Origin: Ottelia alismoides
Lineage: Eukaryota > Streptophyta > Magnoliopsida > Alismatales > Hydrocharitaceae
Direction: 5' to 3'
DNA length: 64,000 bases
Assembly (NCBI GenBank): GCA_037367405.1
Contig: JAZKJV010003356.1
Coordinates: 434,001 to 498,000 of the forward strand
The notes beneath the pieces were generated by a model. The model made no database searches. It was not told the origin of the DNA and saw only the letters and a program-made list of their open reading frames with translations. A program made the position numbers and the translations under genes. Positions 44,101 through 47,211 of this stretch are shown here, piece by piece (the stretch's first letter is position 1; the number at the start of each line of letters is the position of its first letter).

Positions 44101-45674
44101 GCACCGCTCGCCATCGTCCTATCCCCTTCTCCAACCCTCATAATGAAAATGTTTTACCGACCCTCCATGTGTTGACATCCCACTGCCGAGAAAAGCTCCA
44201 GCCGGATGCCACATTGTTCTTTTCGCATCATAGATGACCCAGATAGTCCCCGCTTTCTCCCCCAACCTCGACTCAACCTTCCTCCTTGCCACCACTCTCT
44301 TGTCCTCCATATTCTCGATTAGACCCCCTTTCCCATCACCACTCGGGACTCCCCCATGGCAGAAACCATGTCTCCTCATCATGACCCTTGCCCCAACTCT
44401 CCCCCTCCCCACCGTCCAATTTATTATAAATTAGTTTCTAACCAGATTCATAGTATTTGCATTTTTGGTGAAGAATAAACAAGGTTGGGATGCCTCTCTT
44501 GTTTTATTAGGTGTCTTTTACATCCGAGGCGTTGGATTTTCCATTGCAGATTCGTTGCCATGTAATTAAGTATTCATTTGTTGATGTCGTGATATATGCT
44601 TATAGTTTAGTACTAGATACGAGAATACTTTTGGTATAGTGTACTTAGATACAGAATACCGTGCAAACTGGTTGGGCTTGTATAAGCTAAACTGAAGGAT
44701 CCACAGTTTTGTATCTTGATTTAGTCATTTGCTTATATCATGATGACATCATCACTGTTTGAACCATCAATCAAACGACTAATAATCTACACTAGTCCTT
44801 GTATGTTTGATGATGAGTGCATTTTTTAGAACATTATCTCAAAGTTTATCCCGGAGGACATAATTACAGCCCATGGCATCTTACGAAATAAGAGACAGCA
44901 AATTTTCATTTGTGAATTAAACACTTCTTATCTTTCGTTTGTATAGATTGAAGAAATGTTTATTTTTCTTATTTATTTAGAAAATATTAAATGTTTGTCA
45001 GCATGGCATGTGTGCCTTTGTGCATTCTCTAGTATTGTAGTGAATAATTTAATCCATATTTTGCATCTCTTGATCAGGTTTGATGGAGAAAATCAGGTAG
45101 GAGCTGAGAAATATAAACGTGACGTACGGAAGGTTCCAAGCTTCAGTGGTCCTTTGATGCTTCCCAACCGTGCTTCTGCTAACAGTTTATCTGCACCAAC
45201 AGCTCCTGGGAGATCTTCAGGTGATATACGTGTTCACCTTGCAACATTAAAAAAAAACTTTTTATCTTAATTTCCATGCGGTATGTTTCAGACTATGGTT
45301 GTAAGCAAAACTGAGCTTCATTTCTTGTCATTTTAATGTTCTATAGGATACAGAGACACCTTAGACGATAAACCCAAGACAAATGTGGTGCAAATAAAAG
45401 GGAGGTTCTCGGTCACATCGGAAAATGTAGATATTGTTAAGGTAAGATCCTAGTTTTCTGCATTCATGGTAAATGCAGAGTTGTCTAAAAGCTACCCATT
45501 GCAGGATATTCCGATATGCGTTCCTAGAAGGTCATCTCAGGTTATTTTCTTTTTCAATTTACTCCAGTATCCTCCTCAAACAATTTGCATTCCACTTTTT
45601 GATATTCACTGATTCAGGAATCTCTTTTAAAAAAGTCTGCTAGTGTCGGTGATTGGTTCGATCCCAAACAAACG
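2084..45674 (+). CDS. STE20/GCK-type Ser/Thr kinase gene (BLUS1/SPS1-like), eight middle exons
   Basis: Joined exons 2084-2152, 2242-2307, 2461-2507, 11583-11856, 45078-45220, 45347-45441, 45505-45540 and 45618-45674 encode the regulatory tail of a plant germinal-centre kinase of the BLUS1/SPS1 group. This is a soluble Ser/Thr kinase family; BLUS1 itself acts in blue-light stomatal signalling. Diagnostic stretches are [48 protein letters not shown] and [11 protein letters not shown]. Every junction is GT-AG and phases agree across exons, except for one extra base in the fourth exon. The kinase domain should precede 2084 and a coiled-coil C-terminus should follow 45674; neither is seen. Introns reach 9.1, 33.2 and over 18 kb and are filled with retrotransposons. 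Family assignment is from memory of conserved motifs. Whether the allele is functional is uncertain. Confidence 0.8.
2242..2307 (+). CDS. Kinase exon b
   Basis: 22 codons in phase 0, starting [14 protein letters not shown] and ending SLEK. The acceptor is TTTGTAG and the donor GTTAAT. It continues the acidic stretch after the AWNFD motif. Confidence 0.8.
2461..2507 (+). CDS. Kinase exon c
   Basis: 47 bases encoding [15 protein letters not shown] plus two bases of a Lys codon. The acceptor is TGACAG and the donor GTGAGG. It ends in phase 2, which matches the single leading base of the next exon 9.1 kb downstream. Confidence 0.75.
2508..3060. other. Intron sequence between exon c and Copia B
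   Basis: AT-rich intron DNA with no open frame or repeat that I can name. Copia B begins directly after GGGCT at 3056-3060. Confidence 0.5.
3061..3206 (-). repeat. 3' LTR of Copia B
   Basis: It starts TGTGGAATGG and ends TACCGTAACG, so the terminal CA has mutated to CG. A TATATA stretch lies in the middle. It is followed at 3207 by the complement of the polypurine tract. Confidence 0.9.
3207..3222 (-). promoter_or_regulatory. Polypurine tract of Copia B
   Basis: CTCCCCCTCAAGCTGG on the + strand, that is, a purine tract ending GAGGGGGAG on the element strand, directly next to the 3' LTR. It primes plus-strand DNA synthesis in LTR elements. Confidence 0.8.
3554..7185 (-). pseudogene. Copia B protease-integrase-RT-RNase H region
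   Basis: On the minus strand, in order: protease motif [10 protein letters not shown] (7000-7185, Gly of DSGA changed to Ser); GAG-pre-integrase and zinc finger ending [10 protein letters not shown]; integrase core with [15 protein letters not shown] (catalytic Asp replaced by Asn) and NGVAERKH; a proline-rich linker (4960-5200); RT with intact YVDD in VYVDDNVI; RNase H with DADYAGC, STSGF and [13 protein letters not shown]. The frame is broken in several places, and a duplicated block covers protease to integrase. It cannot make a polyprotein. Confidence 0.88.
5897..7136 (-). repeat. Tandem duplication inside Copia B (2 x about 620 bp)
   Basis: Copy 1 spans 5897-6520 and copy 2 spans 6521-7136. 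By hand count the copies differ by about 16 substitutions plus a 9-bp indel, around 2.6%. The block runs from the protease end to the start of the integrase core, so the GAG-pre-integrase finger is encoded twice. This arrangement is not part of a normal Copia. Confidence 0.92.
7190..8077 (-). pseudogene. Copia B gag
   Basis: The probable start ATG is at 8077 on the minus strand. The beginning is recognisable from [18 protein letters not shown], the usual N-terminal signature of plant Copia gag. The frame then meets stops (TAG after MSLL) and shifts. Downstream matches to the gag of Copia C include the segment around [17 protein letters not shown]. No function is expected. Confidence 0.75.
8573..8584 (-). 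other. Primer binding site of Copia B
   Basis: GCTCTGATACCA on the + strand is the complement of TGGTATCAGAGC, the initiator methionyl-tRNA primer site common to Ty1/copia elements. It directly adjoins the 5' LTR. Confidence 0.92.
8585..8733 (-). repeat. 5' LTR of Copia B
   Basis: It starts TGTGGAATGG and ends ATCATAACA, with intact TG...CA. It differs from the other LTR by about ten substitutions and a 3-bp indel. TGGCT follows at 8734. Confidence 0.9.
8758..9140 (+). pseudogene. RTE-clade LINE fossil
   Basis: A broken frame reads similar to [20 protein letters not shown], then [20 protein letters not shown], and near 9040-9120 a reverse transcriptase stretch like [17 protein letters not shown]. 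These match the linker and RT of the RTE elements at 46271-53164, with the DNA between them deleted. Several stops are present. It is an old fragment without ends or TSD. Confidence 0.65.
9438..9948. mobile_element. Possible miniature inverted-repeat element
   Basis: The ends GCATGGTTTGAGA and TCTGAAACCATGC are inverted repeats matching at 12 of 13 bases. The interior is AT-rich with many ATATCGATAT-like palindromes and no open frame. No clear target duplication was found, so superfamily is uncertain; hAT-like is possible. Confidence 0.45.
9949..10379. other. Intron sequence
   Basis: AT-rich DNA without recognisable coding or repeat structure. A short frame at 10206-10397 has no domain and no codon bias and was not called. 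Confidence 0.4.
10380..10760 (-). pseudogene. Copia RNase H fossil
   Basis: On the minus strand, a broken frame shows [14 protein letters not shown], then further upstream a stretch like [16 protein letters not shown] and [10 protein letters not shown]. These are C-terminal RNase H motifs of Ty1/copia in the correct order. The sequence is much more diverged than Copia B or H and has no LTR. Confidence 0.6.
10761..11582. other. Intron 3 sequence before exon d
   Basis: AT-rich intron DNA ending in a T/C-rich tract and the TGCTGTGCAG acceptor. I see no other feature. Confidence 0.5.
11583..11856 (+). CDS. Kinase exon d, with an A9 frameshift
   Basis: The acceptor is TGCTGTGCAG and the donor GTTTAA. 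Its first part reads in frame from exon c, ending in [11 protein letters not shown]. An A9 run at 11672-11680 then shifts the frame into a stop. With eight A the remainder reads on from [10 protein letters not shown] to [10 protein letters not shown] and joins exon e in phase. Exon length is 274, one more than a multiple of three, which agrees with a single extra base. It may be a sequencing or assembly error or a true null mutation. Confidence 0.75.
12251..12344 (+). repeat. 47-bp tandem duplication
   Basis: TTCTCACCTTTTG begins two adjacent 47-bp units (12251-12297 and 12298-12344), both ending in TTTGTTCATCCAGG and differing at about four sites. It lies in intron 4 of the kinase gene. Confidence 0.85.
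12345..13043. other. Intron 4 sequence
   Basis: No gene or classifiable repeat seen. It ends in GTGTA at 13039-13043, the left target duplication of Copia C. Confidence 0.5.
13044..13193 (+). repeat. 5' LTR of Copia C
   Basis: It starts TGTTGAGATA and ends CTTTCTACA, with TG...CA termini, 150 bp. It is preceded by target duplication GTGTA. Confidence 0.92.
13194..13205 (+). other. Primer binding site of Copia C
   Basis: TGGTATCAGAGC, complementary to initiator Met-tRNA, directly after the 5' LTR. Confidence 0.93.
13412..13895. mobile_element. Miniature element (hAT-like TIRs) in the Copia C leader
   Basis: The ends CAAGGTTGCAAAAAGCGGT and ACCGTTTTTCGCATCTTTG are inverted repeats matching at about 15 of 19 bases. 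The 484-bp interior is AT-rich and noncoding. The GC-rich Copia leader stops at the left end and resumes after the right end. An 8-bp TSD is not convincing, so assignment to hAT rests on TIR style only. Confidence 0.55.
14127..15180 (+). pseudogene. Copia C gag and start of protease
   Basis: It starts [16 protein letters not shown], followed by [12 protein letters not shown]. The gag body continues at 14409-14720 with the segment including [23 protein letters not shown] zinc knuckle, C-X2-C-X4-H-X4-C, is preserved at 14867-14908. Protease follows as LEWIVD, a stop, then GASHH: the Ser codon of the catalytic DSGA is TAA at 15162-15164. The L1 inserted about 60 bp after this. Other stops occur earlier in gag. 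The product would be a nucleocapsid precursor if intact. Confidence 0.82.
15382..18925 (-). CDS. LINE 1 ORF2, endonuclease-reverse transcriptase (one frameshift)
   Basis: It starts [17 protein letters not shown]. An APE-type endonuclease domain carries SWNVRG, IQETK, GGDFNVT and SDHSPI. The reverse transcriptase carries [54 protein letters not shown] and the catalytic YADD in [12 protein letters not shown] zf-RVT region follows near the C-terminus ([22 protein letters not shown], then [18 protein letters not shown]). The frame shifts once, at the C8 run 18452-18459 just after GDFN; seven bases would restore one reading frame of about 1180 codons. That is the usual length for plant L1 ORF2. 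No RNase H domain is seen. Confidence 0.92.
18975..20906 (-). CDS. LINE 1 ORF1, gag-like nucleic-acid binding protein
   Basis: 643 codons, uninterrupted. Two CCHC zinc knuckles lie near residues 77-90 and 96-109 ([14 protein letters not shown] and [14 protein letters not shown]), each C-X2-C-X4-H-X4-C. ORF1 proteins of plant L1 elements bind their own RNA and form the ribonucleoprotein used for target-primed reverse transcription. The rest is low-complexity, Ser/Pro-rich and fits the poorly conserved ORF1 middle. The N-terminus has a short duplication, MAIEGES then MAIEGAG, so the start could also be seven codons later. The stop lies 50 bp before the ORF2 start, the usual bicistronic layout. 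Confidence 0.9.
   Translation of the reverse strand: MAIEGESMAIEGAGSEAGGWRKHYHKRVWVPKLVDPRRGDQVFATRQSALRSSVAVKDKGNKDGWVTVSRSKPGRRCFRCAERGHLASACKAPPRCFRCGRVGHRSFSCRDAVMDLRRTKRSARLDVPPSGQGPSAFRDSRSFAQVVSASFGAASSKGKTIPSSSPSSSGGNGAPSVQAMSVHAKVPVARIRRDSHKMGFHPSTVEGPSARDSSAPSVVSPGPKAMDANHGVAIGVIQQRGLHREAIHSATLLLLGEGFSGDFFFLDDSRCCVRGLSPEQREVLISNSDSSAVKWRRPRVADGASLTSEICVVEVRGVPFLSRSAHCLSKVIRSWGQVLAILDDGLSPGSDWSCTRILVECSSNLSRSMSGKTFSEILVLGRWSFKLEFFFPPPVASSSLSAAGSDAPRSGDGSSSLAHVSLSVDVPEASLKHTDPSSSSPGPRFACALGHTPSHVPRGFFEVDPRSMDLSDIPIPKTCAFSTSFDVALPIPSSRSNPIRTLSWAARDPTMLGDSIIYCDDIPCPIPISAVPFYQSQCYEDWSPSSSSSSPSLLAIESGPSVVAPELGDQGDSSSNATPLSPTRYAASWNSWNASIASPNRFGVIYARRLDLSFEGISSPPILLPREAVAEAAGLRRLDQRRT
20934..22416 (+). 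pseudogene. Copia C protease end and integrase
   Basis: The Copia frame resumes after the L1. It contains the GAG-pre-integrase region, then integrase with a broken HFDI motif, the segment RSDNALEF near 21610-21630 in a damaged frame, and [14 protein letters not shown] in the open stretch 21727-22374. That stretch continues through the linker [19 protein letters not shown] and ends in a proline-rich tract at 22173-22290 coded by CCA/CCT repeats. Stops interrupt the earlier part. The Mutator-like element is inserted directly after this linker. Confidence 0.82.
22427..22620 (+). repeat. Left TIR of the Mutator-like element
   Basis: It starts GAGTCAAATTCCTAAG. It contains a perfect hairpin with arms GGTGTCGCATGTT and AACATGCGACACC at about 22511-22537 and a second palindromic cluster built on GCGCTAT/ATAGCGC at 22575-22620. 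Poly-T runs separate the modules. Confidence 0.92.
22989..24305 (+). CDS. MuDR-type transposase N-terminal region, catalytic domain absent
   Basis: 438 open codons. The N-terminal part has a PB1-like look ([20 protein letters not shown], then [18 protein letters not shown]). An acidic linker follows ([20 protein letters not shown]). Next is a MuDR DNA-binding/zinc-type module, from [20 protein letters not shown] through [16 protein letters not shown] to VVGAHTC. The sequence ends in [20 protein letters not shown] and [11 protein letters not shown], where MULE proteins normally enter the DDE transposase core. That core, about 100 codons or more, is absent. A GTAAGT at 24280 and TGCAG at 24356-24360 could splice this frame to the next one. 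Confidence 0.8.
   Translation: MEQLYCMCHVSSTLMSGSSTNVRGFVLTPNMTFDEMLNLVCRKFNLDVDSQKIRLLHRVPRGPGEEPSFSSIVDDDDVQTVIVYARTIGKSMPTDIYVEDVSVSEVPTVMTNNESSGVPSTQAAVVRSTPPRIVPTTGPDHDTDAPVTQPSTVQDLGLSEPLLREVNRMDQDFIPWGTDDDLEEGSEDVEDDLMDEELPTDEQTAHTITPRIPFFGVRGSNTRSTYEDDIRSKSRLDGVADEIRKGRTFKCREDLVYAVKKFHILSHFDFIVKESTSLIWSVFCSQRANGCVWYLRGHFRKFDGLWVISKVVGAHTCINPTVNQDHPQLDYKFMSRSLLTLVRDDPNVRVSSCRAHIHEMYNYWVSRKRAWDARRKAIGIVFGDWKKSYAEMPFLLHAMKAAIPGTEIDIEYSDHPWMQLALGATLASNVSTRTITFW
24234..24368 (+). repeat. 21-bp direct repeat at an internal deletion or intron border
   Basis: CCTTGGATGCAGCTCGCTCTG occurs at 24234-24254 and 24348-24368. The second copy contains the putative splice acceptor. Repeats at both edges of a missing domain suggest slippage or template switching during an abortive gap repair. 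Confidence 0.8.
24354..24884 (+). CDS. MULE C-terminal frame with RGRGR tract
   Basis: A 176-codon frame containing [20 protein letters not shown], an Arg-Gly repeat ([18 protein letters not shown]) that could bind nucleic acid, and a basic end, TYHRRKKR. It begins right after an apparent intron acceptor and shares a 21-bp direct repeat with the end of the upstream frame (24234-24254 and 24348-24368). It is probably the last exon of the element's transposase gene or of its deletion derivative, not an independent gene. The starting Met may not be used. Confidence 0.6.
   Translation: MQLALWSRVYDIGHEECREIAAQAKAEMREWLSLHFADAVTLHDERADVAREEAWRGRARGRGRGRGRGRAREQVAEPMDFEEAAAEDDNIEQGDYFTPATERPREDLPTPQAPLRQGLDPSQTRPTYCTLTPPSMPTFEEDAAGPSQIHMIDEANRLLPFHPPDSTITYHRRKKR
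25349..25543 (-). repeat. Right TIR of the Mutator-like element
   Basis: The inverted copy of the left TIR, with the same palindromic modules in reverse order. More CGCAT...ATGCG palindromes of the same style lie just inside it, between about 25140 and 25350. Confidence 0.92.
25554..27103 (+). pseudogene. Copia C reverse transcriptase and RNase H
   Basis: After the Mutator-like insertion the Copia frame continues. RT carries an intact catalytic motif in [17 protein letters not shown] and a QYFLG-like region [14 protein letters not shown]. The stretch [17 protein letters not shown] follows, then RNase H with [38 protein letters not shown] and [16 protein letters not shown]. Stops at 26328, 26468, 26561 and elsewhere break it into four or more pieces. 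It is the dead 3' half of the polyprotein gene. Confidence 0.88.
27231..27245 (+). promoter_or_regulatory. Polypurine tract of Copia C
   Basis: CAGCTTGAGGGGGAG directly upstream of the 3' LTR; the same tract is seen in Copia B and the D, E and F elements. Confidence 0.85.
27246..27388 (+). repeat. 3' LTR of Copia C
   Basis: It starts TGTTAATATATCTC and ends CTTTCCATA (terminal CA mutated to TA), 143 bp, followed by target duplication GTGTA. Confidence 0.92.
27452..27624 (+). mobile_element. tRNA-derived SINE, copy 1
   Basis: The 173-bp element lies between imperfect direct repeats at 27429-27451 and 27625-27647 (20 of 23 bases alike). The head has a Pol III B-box-like GGTTCAAATTCC and an A-box-like GTTAGTGCAGTG. 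The body contains TTTCAACATGGATTTGAG, and the tail contains ATCCATGTAGCCGACCCTAC. The tail matches the 3' end of the RTE LINEs at 50782-50815 and 53122-53150. A second copy lies at 57839-58029. It would be transcribed by RNA polymerase III and mobilised by a partner LINE. Confidence 0.78.
27648..27769. other. Intron sequence between the SINE and element D
   Basis: Short stretch with no recognised feature. Confidence 0.4.
27770..28098 (+). repeat. 5' LTR of element D
   Basis: 329 bp with TGTTGGAG start and TTCTAACA end. A TATATAAGG TATA-box-like site at about 27900 and the phrase CCGCTCCTTAGGGAGTAGGG near 27988 recur in the LTRs of D, E and F. Confidence 0.85.
28300..29090. other. GC-rich block inside element D
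   Basis: This stretch is much richer in G and C than the rest of D and carries overlapping open frames on both strands (for example 28633-29160 + and 28796-29074 -), but none shows a domain. It may be captured host sequence or just a spacer. No function assigned. Confidence 0.4.
29951..30206 (+). repeat. 3' LTR of element D, truncated
   Basis: It matches the first 255 bp of the 5' LTR, through GGTTCCACGTAAAATCTTT, then similarity stops abruptly. The last part of the LTR was not found downstream. Confidence 0.82.
30207..31330. other. Unassigned intron sequence
   Basis: Between the broken LTRs of D and E. A 74-codon frame at 30967-31191 and a 60-codon one at 30652-30834 have no known domain. 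I see nothing that supports a gene; the region may be old intron or a decayed repeat. Confidence 0.4.
31331..31513 (-). repeat. 3' LTR of element E, truncated
   Basis: It matches the 5' LTR from GATGTGTTCATTGCACTTTC to the ACTCCAACA end. The other half is missing on its left side. Confidence 0.8.
31860..34530. mobile_element. AT-rich block inserted in element E, possibly a solo LTR
   Basis: Comparison of E with F shows about 2.65 kb extra in E. The block is AT-rich at both ends, with a GC-rich middle (32940-33640). Phrases such as GAAAGTTGTAGATCTCGTCG (32723-32742) recall large Gypsy-type LTRs or LARDs. Termini TG...CA and a 5-bp TSD could not be fixed. Open frames at 32310-32780 and elsewhere are AT-driven and lack domains. 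Confidence 0.4.
35763..35776 (-). other. Primer binding site of element E
   Basis: CCTCTCTGATGCCA on the + strand, complementary to TGGCATCAGAGAGG. It differs by one base from the Met-tRNA site of the Copia elements. Confidence 0.75.
35777..36931 (-). repeat. 5' LTR of element E, interrupted
   Basis: It starts CGTTAGGAAACG (expected TG) and ends ACTCCAACA. Removing the hAT-type insertion and one TSD copy leaves about 311 bp, close to the LTR length of D. Confidence 0.82.
36012..36847. mobile_element. hAT-type non-autonomous element
   Basis: Flanked by a perfect 8-bp target duplication GACTAATC (36004-36011 and 36848-36855), the size typical of hAT. The ends CTTGTTTGCAAAAACG and CGTTTTATAAACCCATG are imperfect inverted repeats. 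The 836-bp interior has no transposase frame. It includes GAGGC-rich stretches near both ends (36060-36115 and 36720-36835) that partly repeat each other. It splits the 5' LTR of element E. Confidence 0.85.
36932..37824. other. Unassigned intron sequence
   Basis: GAGGCTTATGCCTC palindromes occur at 37170-37215, recalling the GAGGC repeats in the hAT-type element, so a related remnant may be present. The rest shows no gene or classifiable element. Confidence 0.4.
37825..38010 (-). pseudogene. Gypsy (chromovirus) chromodomain fossil
   Basis: On the minus strand, with stops, it reads [16 protein letters not shown], then [20 protein letters not shown]. This matches the C-terminal chromodomain of plant Ty3/gypsy chromoviruses (pattern LVKWxx...EEATWE...KYPxLF), which guides integration to chromatin. 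No LTR or other pol domain is visible. It is the only Gypsy coding trace recognised in the window. Confidence 0.65.
38011..38310. other. Intron sequence left of LINE 2
   Basis: C/T-rich DNA without a recognised feature. Its end, CTTCTCCAACCCTCA at 38296-38310, is the left target duplication of LINE 2. Confidence 0.5.
38483..42003 (-). pseudogene. LINE 2 ORF2, endonuclease-reverse transcriptase, broken
   Basis: The segments in order are endonuclease ([24 protein letters not shown]; 41380-42003), linker and RT (39882-41249), a short shifted piece (39760-39930), thumb (39478-39861) and zf-RVT end (38483-39553). The ATG present in LINE 1 is ACG here at 42001-42003. A one-base loss near 41366 shifts the frame before SDHSPI. 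Further shifts lie near 39890, 39790 and 39540. The RT motif reads FTDD where LINE 1 has YADD. Other RT blocks ([26 protein letters not shown]) are kept. It is non-functional. Confidence 0.9.
42051..43985 (-). CDS. LINE 2 ORF1, gag-like zinc-knuckle protein
   Basis: 644 open codons, one more than ORF1 of LINE 1. Two CCHC knuckles lie near residues 63-76 and 82-95 ([14 protein letters not shown] and [14 protein letters not shown]). The stretch [16 protein letters not shown] aligns with [16 protein letters not shown] of LINE 1. The remaining sequence is Ser/Pro/Gly-rich with moderate similarity, for example [20 protein letters not shown]. As in other plant L1s it should coat element RNA. It is intact although ORF2 is not. 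The start is the first Met; a later Met at codon 15 is possible. Confidence 0.87.
   Translation of the reverse strand: MVQIEGSSAGGARAMAGDAALVACSLGAKGKVVVFTAEAADGHGGVPDGEWTTVSRRKAVKRCFRCGERGHLASRCPLPPRCLKCGKAGHRRASCWALRVRLPVPTGMPPASSSVHPLHGSHPDSLPWREVPDRSYAQAVDPLSRTPHEGSSGAGLLVRGLELPLRPTPAEAAGGGSDLGATSSAPGVSSTKAVLLGQDMHMQGLPSSGKEDVLASPLFVLIGVARQCDVDWALVKSHVQAILGPPFSGDLCLLDPSHCRVRGLSMELRDRLLADGSNDDVVWRLAHVADGASYNTKVCMASITGVPFLSRSIPVLNKAFRRWGVILSILDDGLAPEADWKSIRVLLECSSRLLSDASGRTLFGSLKIGRWRFKPELSVIPPSTAVSDSPDLVEVPVLSATAVGAGMGRECVASSPPCHVERDASFLRCHVGRLVDSSEETPCMANVMGTFEPSFGAPHHSVASPDLPVMGVPEDDSTSLFPRFGSAPALQFGYSGCSADLPSSRVGGPGHFGSWPRAILQNTRTSMPDSFVFQVEALRLNASTSLVSARSDSPRTPVRSTHVLHEAFSPRPPGSQLSGEGTGPSFRRFGSTYNRRALNIHGARVTHSCASLREAVAKAAGVHGIGGCEGCSAADDLGATSGGC
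44141..45077. other. Intron 4 sequence before exon e
   Basis: C-rich DNA at 44150-44420 and then AT-rich intron. Nothing else recognised. It ends in TTGATCAG, the exon e acceptor. Confidence 0.5.
45078..45220 (+). CDS. Kinase exon e
   Basis: It begins in phase 2 after TTGATCAG and encodes [15 protein letters not shown] through [20 protein letters not shown] to APGRSSG, then donor GTGATA. The [18 protein letters not shown] block is highly characteristic of plant BLUS1/SPS1-like kinases. Confidence 0.88.
45347..45441 (+). CDS. Kinase exon f
   Basis: It encodes the segment from [20 protein letters not shown] to TSENVDIVK and ends at donor GTAAGA. It contains RFSV, which fits the RFx(V/I) docking pattern recognised by animal OSR1/SPAK kinases; any such role here is inference only. 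Confidence 0.88.
45505..45540 (+). CDS. Kinase exon g
   Basis: A 12-codon micro-exon, [12 protein letters not shown], with acceptor ATTGCAG and donor GTTATT. It is phase 0 at both ends and keeps the frame from exon f to exon h. Confidence 0.82.
45618..45674 (+). CDS. Kinase exon h
   Basis: 19 codons, [19 protein letters not shown], with acceptor GATTCAG and donor GTACAAG. The KSASVGDW block is conserved in the family. No later exon could be found before the window end, so the intron is over 18 kb or the C-terminus has been lost. Confidence 0.85.
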
Positions 45675-46270
45675 GTACAAGTTATTTCATTCCCTGTGCT
45701 TAGTTTTTGGTTCAAGTTTCATGTGGGGAATTTTTGGATCCTTCATATTTAGCAATTCATGCTTTTAGGCACTAGAATGACAGTCAGCTTTAGTGTTTTT
45801 TCAGGCAGATGCTTAAAAATTTATTTATGATTCAATTTCTGGATGTAGTAGTGGGTCGTGCACAATTAGAAAATGTTGAGCCTGAGGCAGAAGTACCTCT
45901 AATAGTTTTTCCTGAAATGGATAGGAAGCCATTCTGGACAAAAAAATCCTGAAAATCATTTGCAACTATGATTGTGTATACCAACTGAAAAAGTAGATAA
46001 GAAGGGAATTGGAGGAGGTGGTTCTTTGTGAAGTCTTAAGGAGATGGTGAAGGTAGCTTTGGCCTTACCAAACATGAGTTTATTTGCTTATTTTCCAGCA
46101 GAAGTTTCATAAGTTAATAGAATGGTGGTTGTGGGAAAGTGACAGACATATTAGTGTGGATCTTTTGTATAATCTGTAGAAGCATCGATGAATGTTATTG
46201 TTTCTGCTAACGAGTCTCTGGGTTTGCTGATTAAAAGATTAAAGATCTTTTTTTCTTTATCATATGGATT
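45675..46270. other. Start of intron 7
   Basis: No exon found. A segment at about 46080-46190 resembles 53595-53710 on the other side of the RTE insertions. TCATATGGATT at 46260-46270 is the left target duplication of RTE-1. Confidence 0.5.
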
Positions 46271-46452
46271 AACTCAGCCATGGCCGGTCCGAAGCTCGGG
46301 TAAATTGAGGAGGGTTGCATGCTAAATAGCTGACAACCGACACAAGAGAGACAAACTCATAAACAATATTTTTTTAAGAATACTATTTATAAATTTGTCT
46401 CAAAAGTGTTAGGATCTTTTCAACATGGATTTAAACTAACGTTTGGATTTTT

Positions 46453-47211
46453 TTTTTTTGAAATCAGAACGGTTCGGGGGAGACACATGGAGGTGTTCGC
46501 CCCAAAATTTTATTAAAAACGAGAAGAGGGAGAGGAGAAGAGAGGTACAAAGTGATACAAACACCAGGGATCGAGAAGATCCCTGTCAATACCCCAGTCC
46601 ACAACCCAAACATCCACATGCGACAACAGCATTACCGCAGCATCCAATCATTCAGAATTAACTCCACATGCTCTAAAACGTTTTCCCTGTAGAATCTTTG
46701 GCCCCTGAAGATCTTGGCGATCCTAGCGAGCCATAAAGCCCAGGTGCAAGCGAGTGGGCGGAGCAACTCCCTCCTTGGCCGATCAGCACAAGAGCGCAAA
46801 GAGATCCAGAACGAGTCGGCCGAAGAAGCGTCCAACCAGGGCACATTGAGGCCCTCCCAAATGGAGGTCGAGCACGGACAACAGAAGAAAAGATGTTGCA
46901 AAGTCTCCAGCTCGCCGGAACACAGCACACAATCCATGGAGCCAACCCCCGATAGAAACATAGCACATCTATCGCGGGTCAATACCCTACCGCGGCGCAA
47001 AAGCCACAGGAAAAAGGCCACCTTCTCTGGCAAATTTAAAGTCCACAACCACCCCAAATCGTTGCAAAGGGGGGTACGATCAAAGGTAGGTTGATGTGAG
47101 ATCACCTTGAAAGCCCGCCTCGAAGAGAAGGCGCCGTCACGCCAGATCCAGTGATCCCTGCCACTGGATGGCGATGGCGCATCCCTAAGCTGCTGCAGGA
47201 GGCATAAGAGG
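46453..47211 (-). mobile_element. 5'-truncated L1, LINE 3
   Basis: Only the last 0.76 kb of an L1 of the LINE 1/LINE 2 family, minus strand. The T-run at about 46448-46459 is the tail. Target duplication TTGGATTTTT lies at 46443-46452 and 47212-47221; the exact border within the T-run is ambiguous. It inserted into the 5' part of RTE-1, as the resumption of RTE sequence at 47222 shows by comparison with RTE-2 at 48200. Confidence 0.88.
46632..47105 (-). pseudogene. LINE 3 ORF2 C-terminus (zf-RVT)
   Basis: 157 open codons containing LPEKVAFFLWLLRRGRVLTR, CVLCSGELETLQHLFFCC and a Trp-rich end, which match the zf-RVT part of ORF2 in LINE 1 and LINE 2. The endonuclease and RT are missing because of 5' truncation, so it has no activity. 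The first Met is an accident of the frame. Confidence 0.85.

Larger units (their letters stand above)
38311..44125 (-). mobile_element. Full-length L1-type LINE 2, decayed
   Basis: Minus-strand L1 flanked by a perfect 15-bp target duplication CTTCTCCAACCCTCA (38296-38310 and 44126-44140). The tail is the T7 run at 38311-38317. It has ORF1 (42051-43985) and a broken ORF2 (38483-42003), organised as in LINE 1 and of the same family. ORF1 is open, but ORF2 has at least four frameshifts and a mutated start. It lies in intron 4 of the kinase gene, antisense to it. Confidence 0.94.
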
